Shown here in pieces: positions 45,687 to 53,758 of a stretch of 64,000 bases of DNA. Both the position numbers and the translations under genes were made by a program. The stretch is from an uncultured Flavonifractor sp. (GTDB taxonomy: Bacteria > Bacillota > Clostridia > Oscillospirales > Oscillospiraceae), in assembly GCA_910585415.1 (NCBI GenBank), contig CAJUDT010000001.1, positions 79,005 through 143,004 on the forward strand, in the 5' to 3' direction. The notes under the pieces were generated by a model. The model was not told the DNA's origin. It searched no databases and saw only the letters and a program-made list of their open reading frames with translations. Numbering within the stretch: position 1 is the stretch's first letter; every line of letters begins with the position of its first letter.

Positions 45687-46673
45687 TTATATAGACATCG
45701 CGTAAGACGCGATCTCCATATCCTGTTCCACGGTCCCGCCGGACACGCCGATGCCTCCCATCACCTGGCCGTCCACCAGGTAGGGGAAGCCGCCGCCGAA
45801 CAGGATGATTTTCCCCGGAGCCGCGTTCTCAATCCCGTAGAGGGGTCCCTCGGGCCTGGCCGCCTGACCCAGCTCGTGGGTCGGCATACGGAACGCGTAG
45901 GCGGTATAGGCCTTTCCGGCCGACACCTCCACACTGCCGGGCAGCGCGCCCTCCATCCGCTGGAGCATGACCAGATTGCCTCCGGCGTCCACGGCGGAAA
46001 ACACCACCGGAACACCCAGCTCCCGAGATTTTTCCTTGGCCCGCTCCATCATGCGCTGGAGGACCTCCAGGCTCATGGGGGGCAGTCCGCCGCCGCTCTG
46101 CTGGGCGAGGGCCTGCTTCACCATGCCGGTGACCTTCTCCCGCATCTGCGCCTGGGCCGTCAGGTCCTCCTGAAGGCGGGCCATGGCGTAAATGGCGTCG
46201 GAGAGGCGGTTCACGTACCGGGCCAGCACCTCCCGGACCGGCTCCTCCGCCGCCAGGGCCACCATATGGCGCTCTGCCCGGCGGACGATGGTGCGGGCCA
46301 CATGGAGGGCGGCCGAGGCCGGGTCCACGCCGGGGATGACGAAATGGGTCTGCTTTCCCGTGGTCTCGGTGCAGGTGTCCACCACCCCCTCCAGGAACGC
46401 CACGTCCTCCTCGGAAATGGTCCCCTGGAGCTTGGACAGACCCTCCGCGTCGCTGGCCAGCTCCGCCCCCAGGGAGAACAGCCTGCCCTGGATGGCGTGA
46501 ACGGTGGTGCGGATGTACGTCTGGTCCGTCTGGGCGTAGGCCAGACCCAGCATGGAGTTGGCCTCGTCAATGGTGCCGTAGCACTCCACACGGGGGCTGG
46601 ACTTGCTCACACGGGAGCCGCCCACCAGACTGGTCTGCCCTTTGTCCCCTGTTTTGGTATAGAGGTTTGCCAT
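45687..46673 (-). CDS. pduO: PduO, corrinoid adenosyltransferase fused to a HbpS/GlcG domain
   Basis: A 328-residue two-domain protein. Residues 1-180 are the PduO-type ATP:cob(I)alamin adenosyltransferase (TKTGDKGQTSL; VECYGTIDEANSMLG; VVDTCTETTG; RRAERHMVAL; YVNRLSDAIYAMAR). Residues about 200-328 are a GlcG/HbpS-like domain (VVFSAVDAGGNLVMLQRM; GGGFPYLVDGQVMGGIGVSGG), a haem/corrinoid-binding fold in relatives. It makes adenosylcobalamin for PduCDE. Its ATG overlaps the pduN stop. Confidence 0.95.
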   Translation of the reverse strand: MANLYTKTGDKGQTSLVGGSRVSKSSPRVECYGTIDEANSMLGLAYAQTDQTYIRTTVHAIQGRLFSLGAELASDAEGLSKLQGTISEEDVAFLEGVVDTCTETTGKQTHFVIPGVDPASAALHVARTIVRRAERHMVALAAEEPVREVLARYVNRLSDAIYAMARLQEDLTAQAQMREKVTGMVKQALAQQSGGGLPPMSLEVLQRMMERAKEKSRELGVPVVFSAVDAGGNLVMLQRMEGALPGSVEVSAGKAYTAYAFRMPTHELGQAARPEGPLYGIENAAPGKIILFGGGFPYLVDGQVMGGIGVSGGTVEQDMEIASYAMSI

Positions 46674-46939
46674 CAGCCCACCTCCACGGTGTCCACAATG
46701 CCCACAATGGACGTATCCACCGGAGCGGACCCGTTGCCAAAGACATACCGGGCGGAGGAGCCCTTACAGACGATGACGATCTCGCCGGTACCGGCTCCCA
46801 CCGAGTCCACGGCAATCTCGCTGCTGCCCTCCCGCTCCAGGCGCTCGGTCAGCTTTTCCACAACCAAGAGCTTCATGCCGATTAAGCTCTCGTTCTTGCT
46901 GGTGGAGACCACGGTCCCAATCACTCTGCCTAAATACAT
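46673..46939 (-). CDS. pduN: BMC vertex protein PduN/EutN
   Basis: An 88-residue BMC-P (EutN/CcmL) protein: MYLGRVIGTVVSTSKNE start and the GAGTGEIVIVCKGSSAR core. Pentamers close the 12 corners of the shell. Only one vertex gene is seen in the locus. Confidence 0.95.
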   Translation of the reverse strand: MYLGRVIGTVVSTSKNESLIGMKLLVVEKLTERLEREGSSEIAVDSVGAGTGEIVIVCKGSSARYVFGNGSAPVDTSIVGIVDTVEVG

Positions 46940-46952
46940 TTCTCCACCTGCC

Positions 46953-47807
46953 TTACGTTTCGATTTGAATGGTGATATCCCGCCTGCGGGCGTTGTCCGC
47001 CGTCAGCTGGGTCACGATGGTCCCCTTCGGGACCGCCACAACACAGTGAGACGGGCAGTTCTGGAGCTGCCGGGCGCTGAACACCCGCCCCTCCAGAGCT
47101 GGCCGGACAACCGGCCGGCTCCCTGCGCCGGAAGCGCTGGGCATGGCCTCCGACTGCGGAGCCGCCGCCTGGGGCGCTTTCGGGGCCGCTCCGCCGGGCA
47201 CAAAGGCCCGGATGGCCCGCAAAGCCGCCGGACGCAGCTGGTCCGCAGTGGTCAAATACGCGCCGTAGGCCCGCAGGGTATCCTTATTCTCTCTTAGCTT
47301 TCCCTTTAAGGCCTCCGTCATACGGAAGCCCCGGCGGATTCGCTCGGGATTGTCTGGACAGCACCCGTCCACCGCCGCGATCACGTTCTTCCCCCGCATG
47401 AGGCCGTCTAAAATAATGGCGGCGGCAGGGGTGTCCGCCATACAGGCGGCCACGTGGGCGGCGGTGTTCACGGTCAGGGTGGGCACCAAAATGGTGTCAT
47501 ACCGGACCGTCAGTGCCTCCGGCGTCTCCTCCGCCCGCTCCACCCAAAGAGCCTCCGGCTCCAGGGCGGCGCGGATGGCCGGCACATCCAGCATGGCGGC
47601 GGCGCCCCGGGACAGGAGCACCCGATAGGTGAATCCATCCTCCCGCAGGGCCCGCAGCTGGTCCAGGCCGGGCGCGACGCTCATATTGGAGCCGGTATAG
47701 ACCACCAGGGCCCGCTTTTGCCGCTCCAAGAGCTTCTGAACGACCCGCTCCGCCAGTTCCCCGGCCAGGACCGATTGCACGATGGCGTATCGCTCCTTGT
47801 CAGTCAA
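46953..47807 (-). CDS. BMC-associated flavoprotein-like protein
   Basis: A 284-residue protein. Residues 1-200 resemble the flavoprotein fold (RALVVYTGSNMSV; DTILVPTLTVNTAAHVA; IILDGLMRGKNVIAA), as in flavoproteins found in several glycyl-radical and other BMC loci. An Ala/Pro-rich linker leads to a short C-terminal domain (FSARQLQNCPSHCVVAVPKGTIVTQLTADNARRRDI) often seen at the end of such proteins. It may bind FMN and help B12 reduction, but this is inference. The start is a TTG after GGCGGGTGA. It occupies the usual place of PduM. Confidence 0.7.
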   Translation of the reverse strand: MTDKERYAIVQSVLAGELAERVVQKLLERQKRALVVYTGSNMSVAPGLDQLRALREDGFTYRVLLSRGAAAMLDVPAIRAALEPEALWVERAEETPEALTVRYDTILVPTLTVNTAAHVAACMADTPAAAIILDGLMRGKNVIAAVDGCCPDNPERIRRGFRMTEALKGKLRENKDTLRAYGAYLTTADQLRPAALRAIRAFVPGGAAPKAPQAAAPQSEAMPSASGAGSRPVVRPALEGRVFSARQLQNCPSHCVVAVPKGTIVTQLTADNARRRDITIQIET

Positions 47808-47822
47808 TGGTCGTCACCCGCC

Positions 47823-48650
47823 TTACATCTTACAATTCATGGCAATTCCCAGGGGCGTCACCAGCAGCGGAGCCGCTGGCTTCCGCACGGGAATACCCAG
47901 GCATTTTTCAAAAACACGCTCAAACTCTGTGAAGCAGCACGCGCCGCCCACAACATAGACCGTCTCCACAGGGTGCTTCATCAGACAGCGCTGGACAATG
48001 GAGGCCATTTTTTCCACCACCGGCTTCACCACGGGGAACACATTGCTCTCCTGGGCCGGGTCCCGTTTCATAACCTCGGCCTCCTGGGTGGTACAGCCGT
48101 GGAAGCCCGCCAGCACCAGGGTCATGTGGGTGCCTCCGGTGGGCTCGTCGTCGGTGAAAATCACCTTGCCGTCCTTCAAGATGCTGATACCAGTGGTCCC
48201 GCCGCCCACGTCCACCACCGCTCCGTCCCGGATGTCCAGGACAGAGGCTGCGGCCGTGGGTTCGTCCACCACCTCGGTCAGGCGGAAGTTGGCCGCCTCC
48301 ACCACGTTGCCGATGGCCTTCACGTTGCCCGACAGGATGCCCGGCGGAATGGCGCAGGCCCCCGCGTCCAGTGTCACGCCCAACAGGCCCTCCAGCTCAC
48401 CCTTCAGCCGGGTGACCGCACGCACCGCGCCCATATAGTCCACCACAATACCGTCCCGGACCACTGTGGAGGGAAAGGTAGCCCCGGCCACCGGCCGGTT
48501 TTCCTCGTCCACCACCGCCAGGACGATGTTTGCGGTGCCCAAGTCAATGCCGGTGCGCAGGGTCCCCTTCCAGGGGTTGAACCGGCCCTCTGCAATCAAA
48601 CGCTCAAACTCCAGCAGTGTGGCGTTGCTCTGTGTCATATCATGCTCCAT
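47823..48650 (-). CDS. eutJ: EutJ-like actin/Hsp70-fold protein
   Basis: A 275-residue ATPase-fold protein: TGIDLGTANIVLAVVDEE (phosphate 1), VVDVGGGTTGISIL (phosphate 2) and YVVGGACCFTEF (adenosine motif). EutJ is found in ethanolamine and some diol loci, where a chaperone role is assumed. Three start codons are possible (48656 GTG, 48650, 48638); 48650 has TGAGGCG at good distance. It follows pduL by a few bases. Confidence 0.88.
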   Translation of the reverse strand: MEHDMTQSNATLLEFERLIAEGRFNPWKGTLRTGIDLGTANIVLAVVDEENRPVAGATFPSTVVRDGIVVDYMGAVRAVTRLKGELEGLLGVTLDAGACAIPPGILSGNVKAIGNVVEAANFRLTEVVDEPTAAASVLDIRDGAVVDVGGGTTGISILKDGKVIFTDDEPTGGTHMTLVLAGFHGCTTQEAEVMKRDPAQESNVFPVVKPVVEKMASIVQRCLMKHPVETVYVVGGACCFTEFERVFEKCLGIPVRKPAAPLLVTPLGIAMNCKM

Positions 48651-48659
48651 GGGCACGCC

Positions 48660-49322
48660 TCAGCTTTTGCCGTCGTCCAGGAGGATATACGCCCGGTCGT
48701 CATTCTTCACGCCTAAGGCGTTGGCCTCCTCCACGTCGATGTGCATTTCAGGGGCGTACTGCTCGGAGACGCGCACCAGTACGTTGTTCAGCACCGCGCC
48801 CCGTAGTCCGCCGATCTCCACCCGGACCATCTGCTTGTCGTGCAGGCCCAGCCGTTCGGCGGTTTCCGGGTCCAGGTGGATATGACGCAGAGCGGCGATG
48901 ACGCCGCTCTCCTTCTCCACCCGCCCCTTGGGCCCAATCAGAGTCACCCCGGGGGTGCCCTCCAGCTTTCCGGATTCCCGGATGGGAGGGTGCACCCCCA
49001 GAGCAAAGCCGTCCGCGATGGAAATTTCCACCTGGGATTCGCTCCGCAGGGGGCCGAGCACGCGGACGCGGCTCAACTCCCCCTTGGGCCCATGGAGGGT
49101 AACGGTCTCTTCGGACGCGTACTGCCCAGGCTGGCCCAGGTCCTTCTTCCTGGTCAGCTCGCTGCCCGGTCCAAACAGGGCGTCCATGTCCGCCCGGTCC
49201 AGGTGGATGTGCCGGTTGGAGACGCCGATGGGCACCGAACGCTCCATCTTGCGCAGCTCCTCCACCACCAGCCGGACCACAAGGCGGATGAACTCCTCTT
49301 GGGAATATTGGTTCCTCTCCAC
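48660..49322 (-). CDS. pduL: Phosphotransacylase PduL
   Basis: A 220-residue PduL-type phosphotransacylase (unrelated to Pta) that turns propionyl-CoA plus phosphate into propionyl phosphate and CoA. The zinc His motifs are present (VSNRHIHLDRADMDALFG and ALRHIHLDPETAERLGL). The first 28 residues (FIRLVVRLVVEELRKM) are an amphipathic targeting helix, as in compartment-located PduL. GTG start after AGAGGA. No PduW kinase is seen in the window. Confidence 0.95.
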   Translation of the reverse strand: MERNQYSQEEFIRLVVRLVVEELRKMERSVPIGVSNRHIHLDRADMDALFGPGSELTRKKDLGQPGQYASEETVTLHGPKGELSRVRVLGPLRSESQVEISIADGFALGVHPPIRESGKLEGTPGVTLIGPKGRVEKESGVIAALRHIHLDPETAERLGLHDKQMVRVEIGGLRGAVLNNVLVRVSEQYAPEMHIDVEEANALGVKNDDRAYILLDDGKS

Positions 49323-49334
49323 GGCTCAGTCCTC

Positions 49335-49610
49335 TTACAGAGTCTTGGGCAGGATCTTCTCCACGTCGGTGTGGGGACGGGGAATCACGTGCTGAGACAC
49401 GATCTCGCCCACCTTCTCAGCGGCGGCGGCGCCTGCGTCCACAGAGGCCTTGACCGCGCCCACGTCGCCGCGGACCATCACGGTCACCAGACCGGAGCCG
49501 ATTTTCTCATAGCCGATCAGGGTCACATTCGCGGATTTTGTCATGGCATCGGCGGCCTCAATGGCGCCAACGAGACCCTTGGTCTCGATCATGCCGAGAG
49601 CTTCACCCAT
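49335..49610 (-). CDS. pduJ: BMC-H shell protein PduA/PduJ type
   Basis: A 91-residue single BMC domain ([55 protein letters not shown]). Pore loop KIGSGL matches PduA/PduJ, which admit diols. About 85 percent identical by eye to the pduA product at 56314-56592, so the pair is a recent duplication or kept similar for mixed shells. AGGAGG precedes the start. Confidence 0.95.
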   Translation of the reverse strand: MGEALGMIETKGLVGAIEAADAMTKSANVTLIGYEKIGSGLVTVMVRGDVGAVKASVDAGAAAAEKVGEIVSQHVIPRPHTDVEKILPKTL

Positions 49611-49648
49611 AATAATAACCTCCTAAATATATCGTGCGGTCAACCCGG

Positions 49649-50350
49649 TCACTTGCCGCGCTTCCCCTTGGGTCCCCGCTTGGCGGAGCCCTTCTTTGCA
49701 GGCTGGGAAGCGGACGTTTCGGGTTCCTCAGCCTCAGAGGCCTCTACCGGCTCCTCCGGCGGGGCTTCCTCGGAGGCTGGGGCCTCAAGGACCTCCGGTT
49801 CCCCCTCAGCGGGAGGCTCCGGACCTTCCTCAGGCTCCTCCGTTACCGGGGGGACCTCTGCCGCAGGCTCCTCAGGGACAGGCTGGGGGGCGGGTTCCAC
49901 CGCTGTCTCAGCGGGCTCCCCTGCCGGTGCTGTCTCCGGGACCTCCGGCTCTGCGGGCTCCTCTGCCGCCGGGGGCGGTACAGGGCACCCGGTATCCTCG
50001 AACTCAATGGGGCCCTTGGGCGGCTCCGGGGGGGCAGGGGGCGCCGGGGGCTCCGGCGGTCTGTCTCCCACCGTCTCCGGGGTGTGGACCAGCATGTTGA
50101 TACCGGCGGCGGGGCGGGCAATCACACGGGTGCTTACCGTCCGGGTGACCTTGTTGGCCGCCATCCGGGCGGCGTCTACTGCGGCCTTGACCGCGCCCAC
50201 GTCGCCCTGAACCTTGATGGTGGTCCACCCTCCGCCTTTGGTCAGCTCATAGCCGATCAGTTCCACGTTGGCCGACTTCACGGCCGCGTCCGCAGCCTCA
50301 ATGCCGGCGGCCAGACCCTCAGTCTCGATGAGTCCTAAACTTTTCTGCAT
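49649..50350 (-). CDS. BMC-H shell protein with long Pro/Glu-rich tail (PduK position)
   Basis: A 233-residue protein. Residues 1-90 are a BMC-H domain ([49 protein letters not shown]). From about 95 to 215 comes a low-complexity Pro/Glu/Ala tail, followed by a strongly basic end (KKGSAKRGPKGKRGK). Salmonella PduK has instead a short iron-sulfur-like C-terminal domain; no Cys cluster is seen here (one Cys near 120). The pore loop TKGGGW differs from PduA/J. The tail may reach inside or outside the shell. Confidence 0.85.
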   Translation of the reverse strand: MQKSLGLIETEGLAAGIEAADAAVKSANVELIGYELTKGGGWTTIKVQGDVGAVKAAVDAARMAANKVTRTVSTRVIARPAAGINMLVHTPETVGDRPPEPPAPPAPPEPPKGPIEFEDTGCPVPPPAAEEPAEPEVPETAPAGEPAETAVEPAPQPVPEEPAAEVPPVTEEPEEGPEPPAEGEPEVLEAPASEEAPPEEPVEASEAEEPETSASQPAKKGSAKRGPKGKRGK

Positions 50351-50354
50351 ACGT

Positions 50355-50714
50355 TCACCTCCCGTCCAGGGGCTTCAGGGGCAGCTTTTTCACCAGCCGC
50401 GCCGCGTTGGCCCCCAGGACACGCGCCAGTCCCAAGGACCGGGCGGGGATTCGGTACAGAGGCTGCTCCCGATCCAGCTTGTTGAAGTGCAGGACGATGG
50501 ACTGCCCGTCCATGCCCACCCCCACCCCCAGCCGGGACGCCTGAGCGGCCTCCCATGCCAGGGGCAGGGCGCCGCCTGCCTTCGTATCGTTCTCCCAGGG
50601 GATGCCCTCCTCCTCCAGGCCGTAGAGCAGCTCCTTAAATGCCGCCGAAGGGGCGTCGGGGCTGCACAGCACATGGACGGTGGGCTTTGTCATCTCCAGT
50701 TGGACGGCGGGCAT
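50355..50714 (-). CDS. pduH: Diol dehydratase reactivase small subunit
   Basis: A 119-residue protein resembling the beta-like reactivase subunit (VHVLCSPDAPSAAFKELLYGLEEEGIPW; LGVGVGMDGQSIVLH; LYRIPARSL). With PduG it swaps damaged for fresh adenosylcobalamin in the dehydratase. The start overlaps closely with the pduG stop (TGATATG). Confidence 0.95.
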   Translation of the reverse strand: MPAVQLEMTKPTVHVLCSPDAPSAAFKELLYGLEEEGIPWENDTKAGGALPLAWEAAQASRLGVGVGMDGQSIVLHFNKLDREQPLYRIPARSLGLARVLGANAARLVKKLPLKPLDGR

Positions 50715-50715
50715 A

Positions 50716-52536
50716 TCAGGCTCCCCCTTCCGTCAGGGAGAGCACCAACCCGGTCGCCACCGCGTTGCGGGGACCCTCCGTGCCCCGGATGTTGCCCCGT
50801 CCGGCTACCACCTTGTACTGGGACAGGGCGTCGGTAACCATCTGCGGCACCTCGAAATCCAGGGCGGAGCCGCCCACCAGCACCACGAACTGAATGTCGC
50901 GGACGTTGCCGGTGGGGCTTACACGGGCCAGGGCCCGCAGGGCGTTGGTGACGAACACCTTCTGTTTGGCCTGCCGCCGGATGAGCCGAATCTTCTCCAT
51001 GGACCAGTCGCCCTCCAGGGGGAGCATGTTGCCCTCTTTGAGAATGACCACCTTGGCGAAAATGTTGGGGTCCAGCGGTGTTTGGAAGAACTCCACCGCG
51101 CCGTTCTCGTGCCGGATATGAAAGAGGCTCTCCACCTTGGCCAGGGGGTACTTTTTCACGTCTTCCGCCGTGTCGAAGTTGTCCAGGCCCATTTCCGACT
51201 GAATCAGCAGGGTCACCATGTTCCCCGCGCCAGCCAGATGGATGGAATGAATCTTCCCCTCGGGACTGATGATGGACGCGTCTGTGGAGCCAGCCCCCAT
51301 GTCCAGAATGGCCAGGGGCTTATTGGTGCCCGGTGTGGTAAGGGCTCCGCGGATGGCCATGTCGGCCTCCACGCCCCCGACCTGGACCGGGACGCCGATC
51401 TGTTCTGCAAATTCCTTGGCGATGGCCTCCATCTGGAGGCGGTCCGCCTTGACCATGGCGGCAATGCCCACGGCGTTCTCCTGAGAGAACTCGTTGGCCA
51501 GACCGCCCCGGACCTTCTGAGGCGTGAAGGTATCCACGGCCAGCAGGTCCTGGATATGGATGTCCCGGGGGTGCTGCCTGGTGAGGTTCGCCATGACCTG
51601 GCGGACCTTTTCCAGCATCCCGCCGGCGTTGGTGCCCGGCTCGCCCCGGACGTCCTCCAGCTCGGGGACGGACTCCACGGCCTTCATAATCTTCTCCGCT
51701 CCGGCATCCACATCGACCTTCACCGTCCGGTTGGGGCCCTGGAACTCAATGGTACCGGCGGGAATCTTCCGCTCCTTCACATCTCCGGCGGGGGTCTTGA
51801 TGACCACTGCGGAGCGGTTGCCAATCAGGGCCCGTGCAATGGGCACCACCTGCCGGGTCTCCTCCGAGGACAGTCCAAACAGGGTGGCAATGCCGTAGGG
51901 GTTGGACAAAACCTCCACTACGCCGCCCACGCCCGCCACTTCCACCGCAGAGCGCATCCCCAGGGGCACTTTATCCACCAGGGAGACCTCGTCTACAATG
52001 GGAATTTTGTGATGCAGGCGGTTGTGGATGAGCACGCCGTCGTCCCGCTGCACGATGGCGGCGGTGACCTGAAGGGTGCCGGAGCATCCCTCGTTGATGA
52101 GGCGCGCCGCCTCTTCAAAGTCCACCGAAGCGGGAACCACGGCAATGTAGTCCTTGCCCCCCTCGGCCTCGTCCAGCTCCGTGACCAGGATTGTCTCCCC
52201 CACGCCGACGCCCATGCCGCCGGGCGTGGAGGGATTGTGGCCAATCATGGTGGATTCGGTGATAATGGTCTCGGTAATCGTCTCCATGGCCACGTCTCCG
52301 ATGACCGGAGCCGCCTCATTGAGCCGCACCTCCGCAAGGTCCTTGATCTCCAGACCCACCCGTTCCATCGCGTCGGTCAGGGAGTGGAACACACCGTTGA
52401 TGTTCTGCCGGGTCCCCTTGATACCCGTAGTGGGCACGGTGCCGCTGGCAAGAAAGACTGCCCTGCCGTTTTCGACCCGTGCCAGGGCCGTTTCCGTTGT
52501 CGCATTGCCAATGTCAATGCCTGCAACGATTTTCAT
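50716..52536 (-). CDS. pduG: Diol dehydratase reactivase large subunit
   Basis: A 606-residue ATPase of the Hsp70-like reactivase family (VAGIDIGNATTETALARV start; ILDMGAGSTDASIISPEG; VLVGGSALDFEVPQM; GRGNIRGTEGPRNAVATGL). It opens the dehydratase for cofactor exchange using ATP. Length equals the Salmonella and Klebsiella proteins. GGAGG precedes the start. Confidence 0.97.
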   Translation of the reverse strand: MKIVAGIDIGNATTETALARVENGRAVFLASGTVPTTGIKGTRQNINGVFHSLTDAMERVGLEIKDLAEVRLNEAAPVIGDVAMETITETIITESTMIGHNPSTPGGMGVGVGETILVTELDEAEGGKDYIAVVPASVDFEEAARLINEGCSGTLQVTAAIVQRDDGVLIHNRLHHKIPIVDEVSLVDKVPLGMRSAVEVAGVGGVVEVLSNPYGIATLFGLSSEETRQVVPIARALIGNRSAVVIKTPAGDVKERKIPAGTIEFQGPNRTVKVDVDAGAEKIMKAVESVPELEDVRGEPGTNAGGMLEKVRQVMANLTRQHPRDIHIQDLLAVDTFTPQKVRGGLANEFSQENAVGIAAMVKADRLQMEAIAKEFAEQIGVPVQVGGVEADMAIRGALTTPGTNKPLAILDMGAGSTDASIISPEGKIHSIHLAGAGNMVTLLIQSEMGLDNFDTAEDVKKYPLAKVESLFHIRHENGAVEFFQTPLDPNIFAKVVILKEGNMLPLEGDWSMEKIRLIRRQAKQKVFVTNALRALARVSPTGNVRDIQFVVLVGGSALDFEVPQMVTDALSQYKVVAGRGNIRGTEGPRNAVATGLVLSLTEGGA

Positions 52537-52564
52537 TGCGGGACCTCCTGACTTTTGCGGGATT

Positions 52565-53065
52565 TTAGAATTTCTTCAGCCGGCCGCGCTTCTCATAGAC
52601 CTCGGCGGCCTCGCGCACCAGACCGGCGGCCGTCTTGGCGCCGTACTTCTGGTCCAGCTCGTTGGCGATGTCGATGAGCTCCTGCTTGGTGGAGCGGTAG
52701 GGGCGCAGCGCATTGTAGATCTCCAGCAGGCGCTCGTCGGGCACGGCGATGAGCTCGGCGGCCCGGCGCAGGTTGCCCGCAAAGGCCTCGCGGTTGACGG
52801 ACTCGGCCACCTGGGCCTGCATCTCCAGGGTCTCGGGGGAGATACGCATGTCGTCGGCGGTGAGCTCGCCGGAAATGACCTTGTCATAGCTCAGGCTGCT
52901 GAAGGGCTTGCCGGTGGGGGTCTTAATCTTGCCGGGCTCCTTCTCAGCCAGGGGGTAGTTGGCGGCGGTGATCTTGCCGCCGGGAGCGGCGGGAGCGGAA
53001 CCGCCATTCTGCATGGCGTGCATGACCTGCTCCACGATTTGCTTCATCAAGAGTTCCTGATCCAT
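52565..53065 (-). CDS. pduE: B12-dependent diol/glycerol dehydratase small subunit
   Basis: A 166-residue subunit. The N-terminal 20 residues form an amphipathic helix (LLMKQIVEQVMHAMQN) followed by a Gly/Pro/Ala linker, a layout used for encapsulation or solubility control. The core ISPETLEMQAQVAESVNREAFAGNLRRAAEL and YNALRPYRST is typical of the gamma subunit. Confidence 0.96.
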   Translation of the reverse strand: MDQELLMKQIVEQVMHAMQNGGSAPAAPGGKITAANYPLAEKEPGKIKTPTGKPFSSLSYDKVISGELTADDMRISPETLEMQAQVAESVNREAFAGNLRRAAELIAVPDERLLEIYNALRPYRSTKQELIDIANELDQKYGAKTAAGLVREAAEVYEKRGRLKKF

Positions 53066-53079
53066 GATCCTGCCTCCCT

Positions 53080-53739
53080 TTAGTTGAAAGATACGGTGAC
53101 AGCCTGGGGCCGCTTATCGCCGTCTACGTGCTCGGTTTCCTTAATGTGCAGCAGCGCCGCGATGGCCTGATAGGTGGGACGGGCCATCTGGTCGTTGCGG
53201 ACGGGCACCGGAGTGGGGGCCTCGCCCTTGGCGTACTTGGCGGCGTTCTTGCCGATCTGACGGAAGGTGTCCATCTCAATCAGGGGCGCCTGGGAGAAGA
53301 GCTCCAGGTTGCTCAGCGGGGGCAGGTCCTTCTGATGAATGACCGTGGTGCCCTTGGACTGGATGCCGATGCCGATGCCGGAGCCGGAGTACTCGGCGGC
53401 GTCATGGGCGATGAAGGACACGTCCGAGGTCCGGTACACCCGCACCAGACGCCACTTCAGGCCCTCTTCCTCGATACCGGCGATAATCTCGCGCAGCACC
53501 TTGTCATGGGGCTGGTGGATGATGGTCTCATGCTGATACACGCCAAAGGCGGGAGCCAGGCCGATGACCACCTCGTCGGGAGCCACGCCCTTGGGGGCGT
53601 CGCCGTTCTCAGTGAGGGTCATTTTCCCGGCCTGGAGCTGTGTGGTCGCGGGAGTAGCCGCGGCGGGAGCGGCGGAGCCGCCCATCTCTTTCAAAACTTC
53701 TTCGATTACGCTACGCAGCGTCTTTTCATCAAACGTCAT
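53080..53739 (-). CDS. pduD: B12-dependent diol/glycerol dehydratase medium subunit
   Basis: A 219-residue beta subunit ([61 protein letters not shown]). The first 20 residues ([15 protein letters not shown]) are an amphipathic helix like the PduD targeting peptide, followed by an Ala/Pro linker. It forms most of the cobalamin contact with PduC. Confidence 0.97.
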   Translation of the reverse strand: MTFDEKTLRSVIEEVLKEMGGSAAPAAATPATTQLQAGKMTLTENGDAPKGVAPDEVVIGLAPAFGVYQHETIIHQPHDKVLREIIAGIEEEGLKWRLVRVYRTSDVSFIAHDAAEYSGSGIGIGIQSKGTTVIHQKDLPPLSNLELFSQAPLIEMDTFRQIGKNAAKYAKGEAPTPVPVRNDQMARPTYQAIAALLHIKETEHVDGDKRPQAVTVSFN

Positions 53740-53758
53740 TATCTGTCACCCCTCCTGA

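Noticed and set aside
44079..47297. Long open frame on the plus strand (over 1000 codons) across pduP-pduO-pduN
   Set aside because: It is antisense to three well-supported pdu genes; its product is His/Gly/Leu-rich as expected from a GC-rich reverse frame, and it has no recognisable domain.
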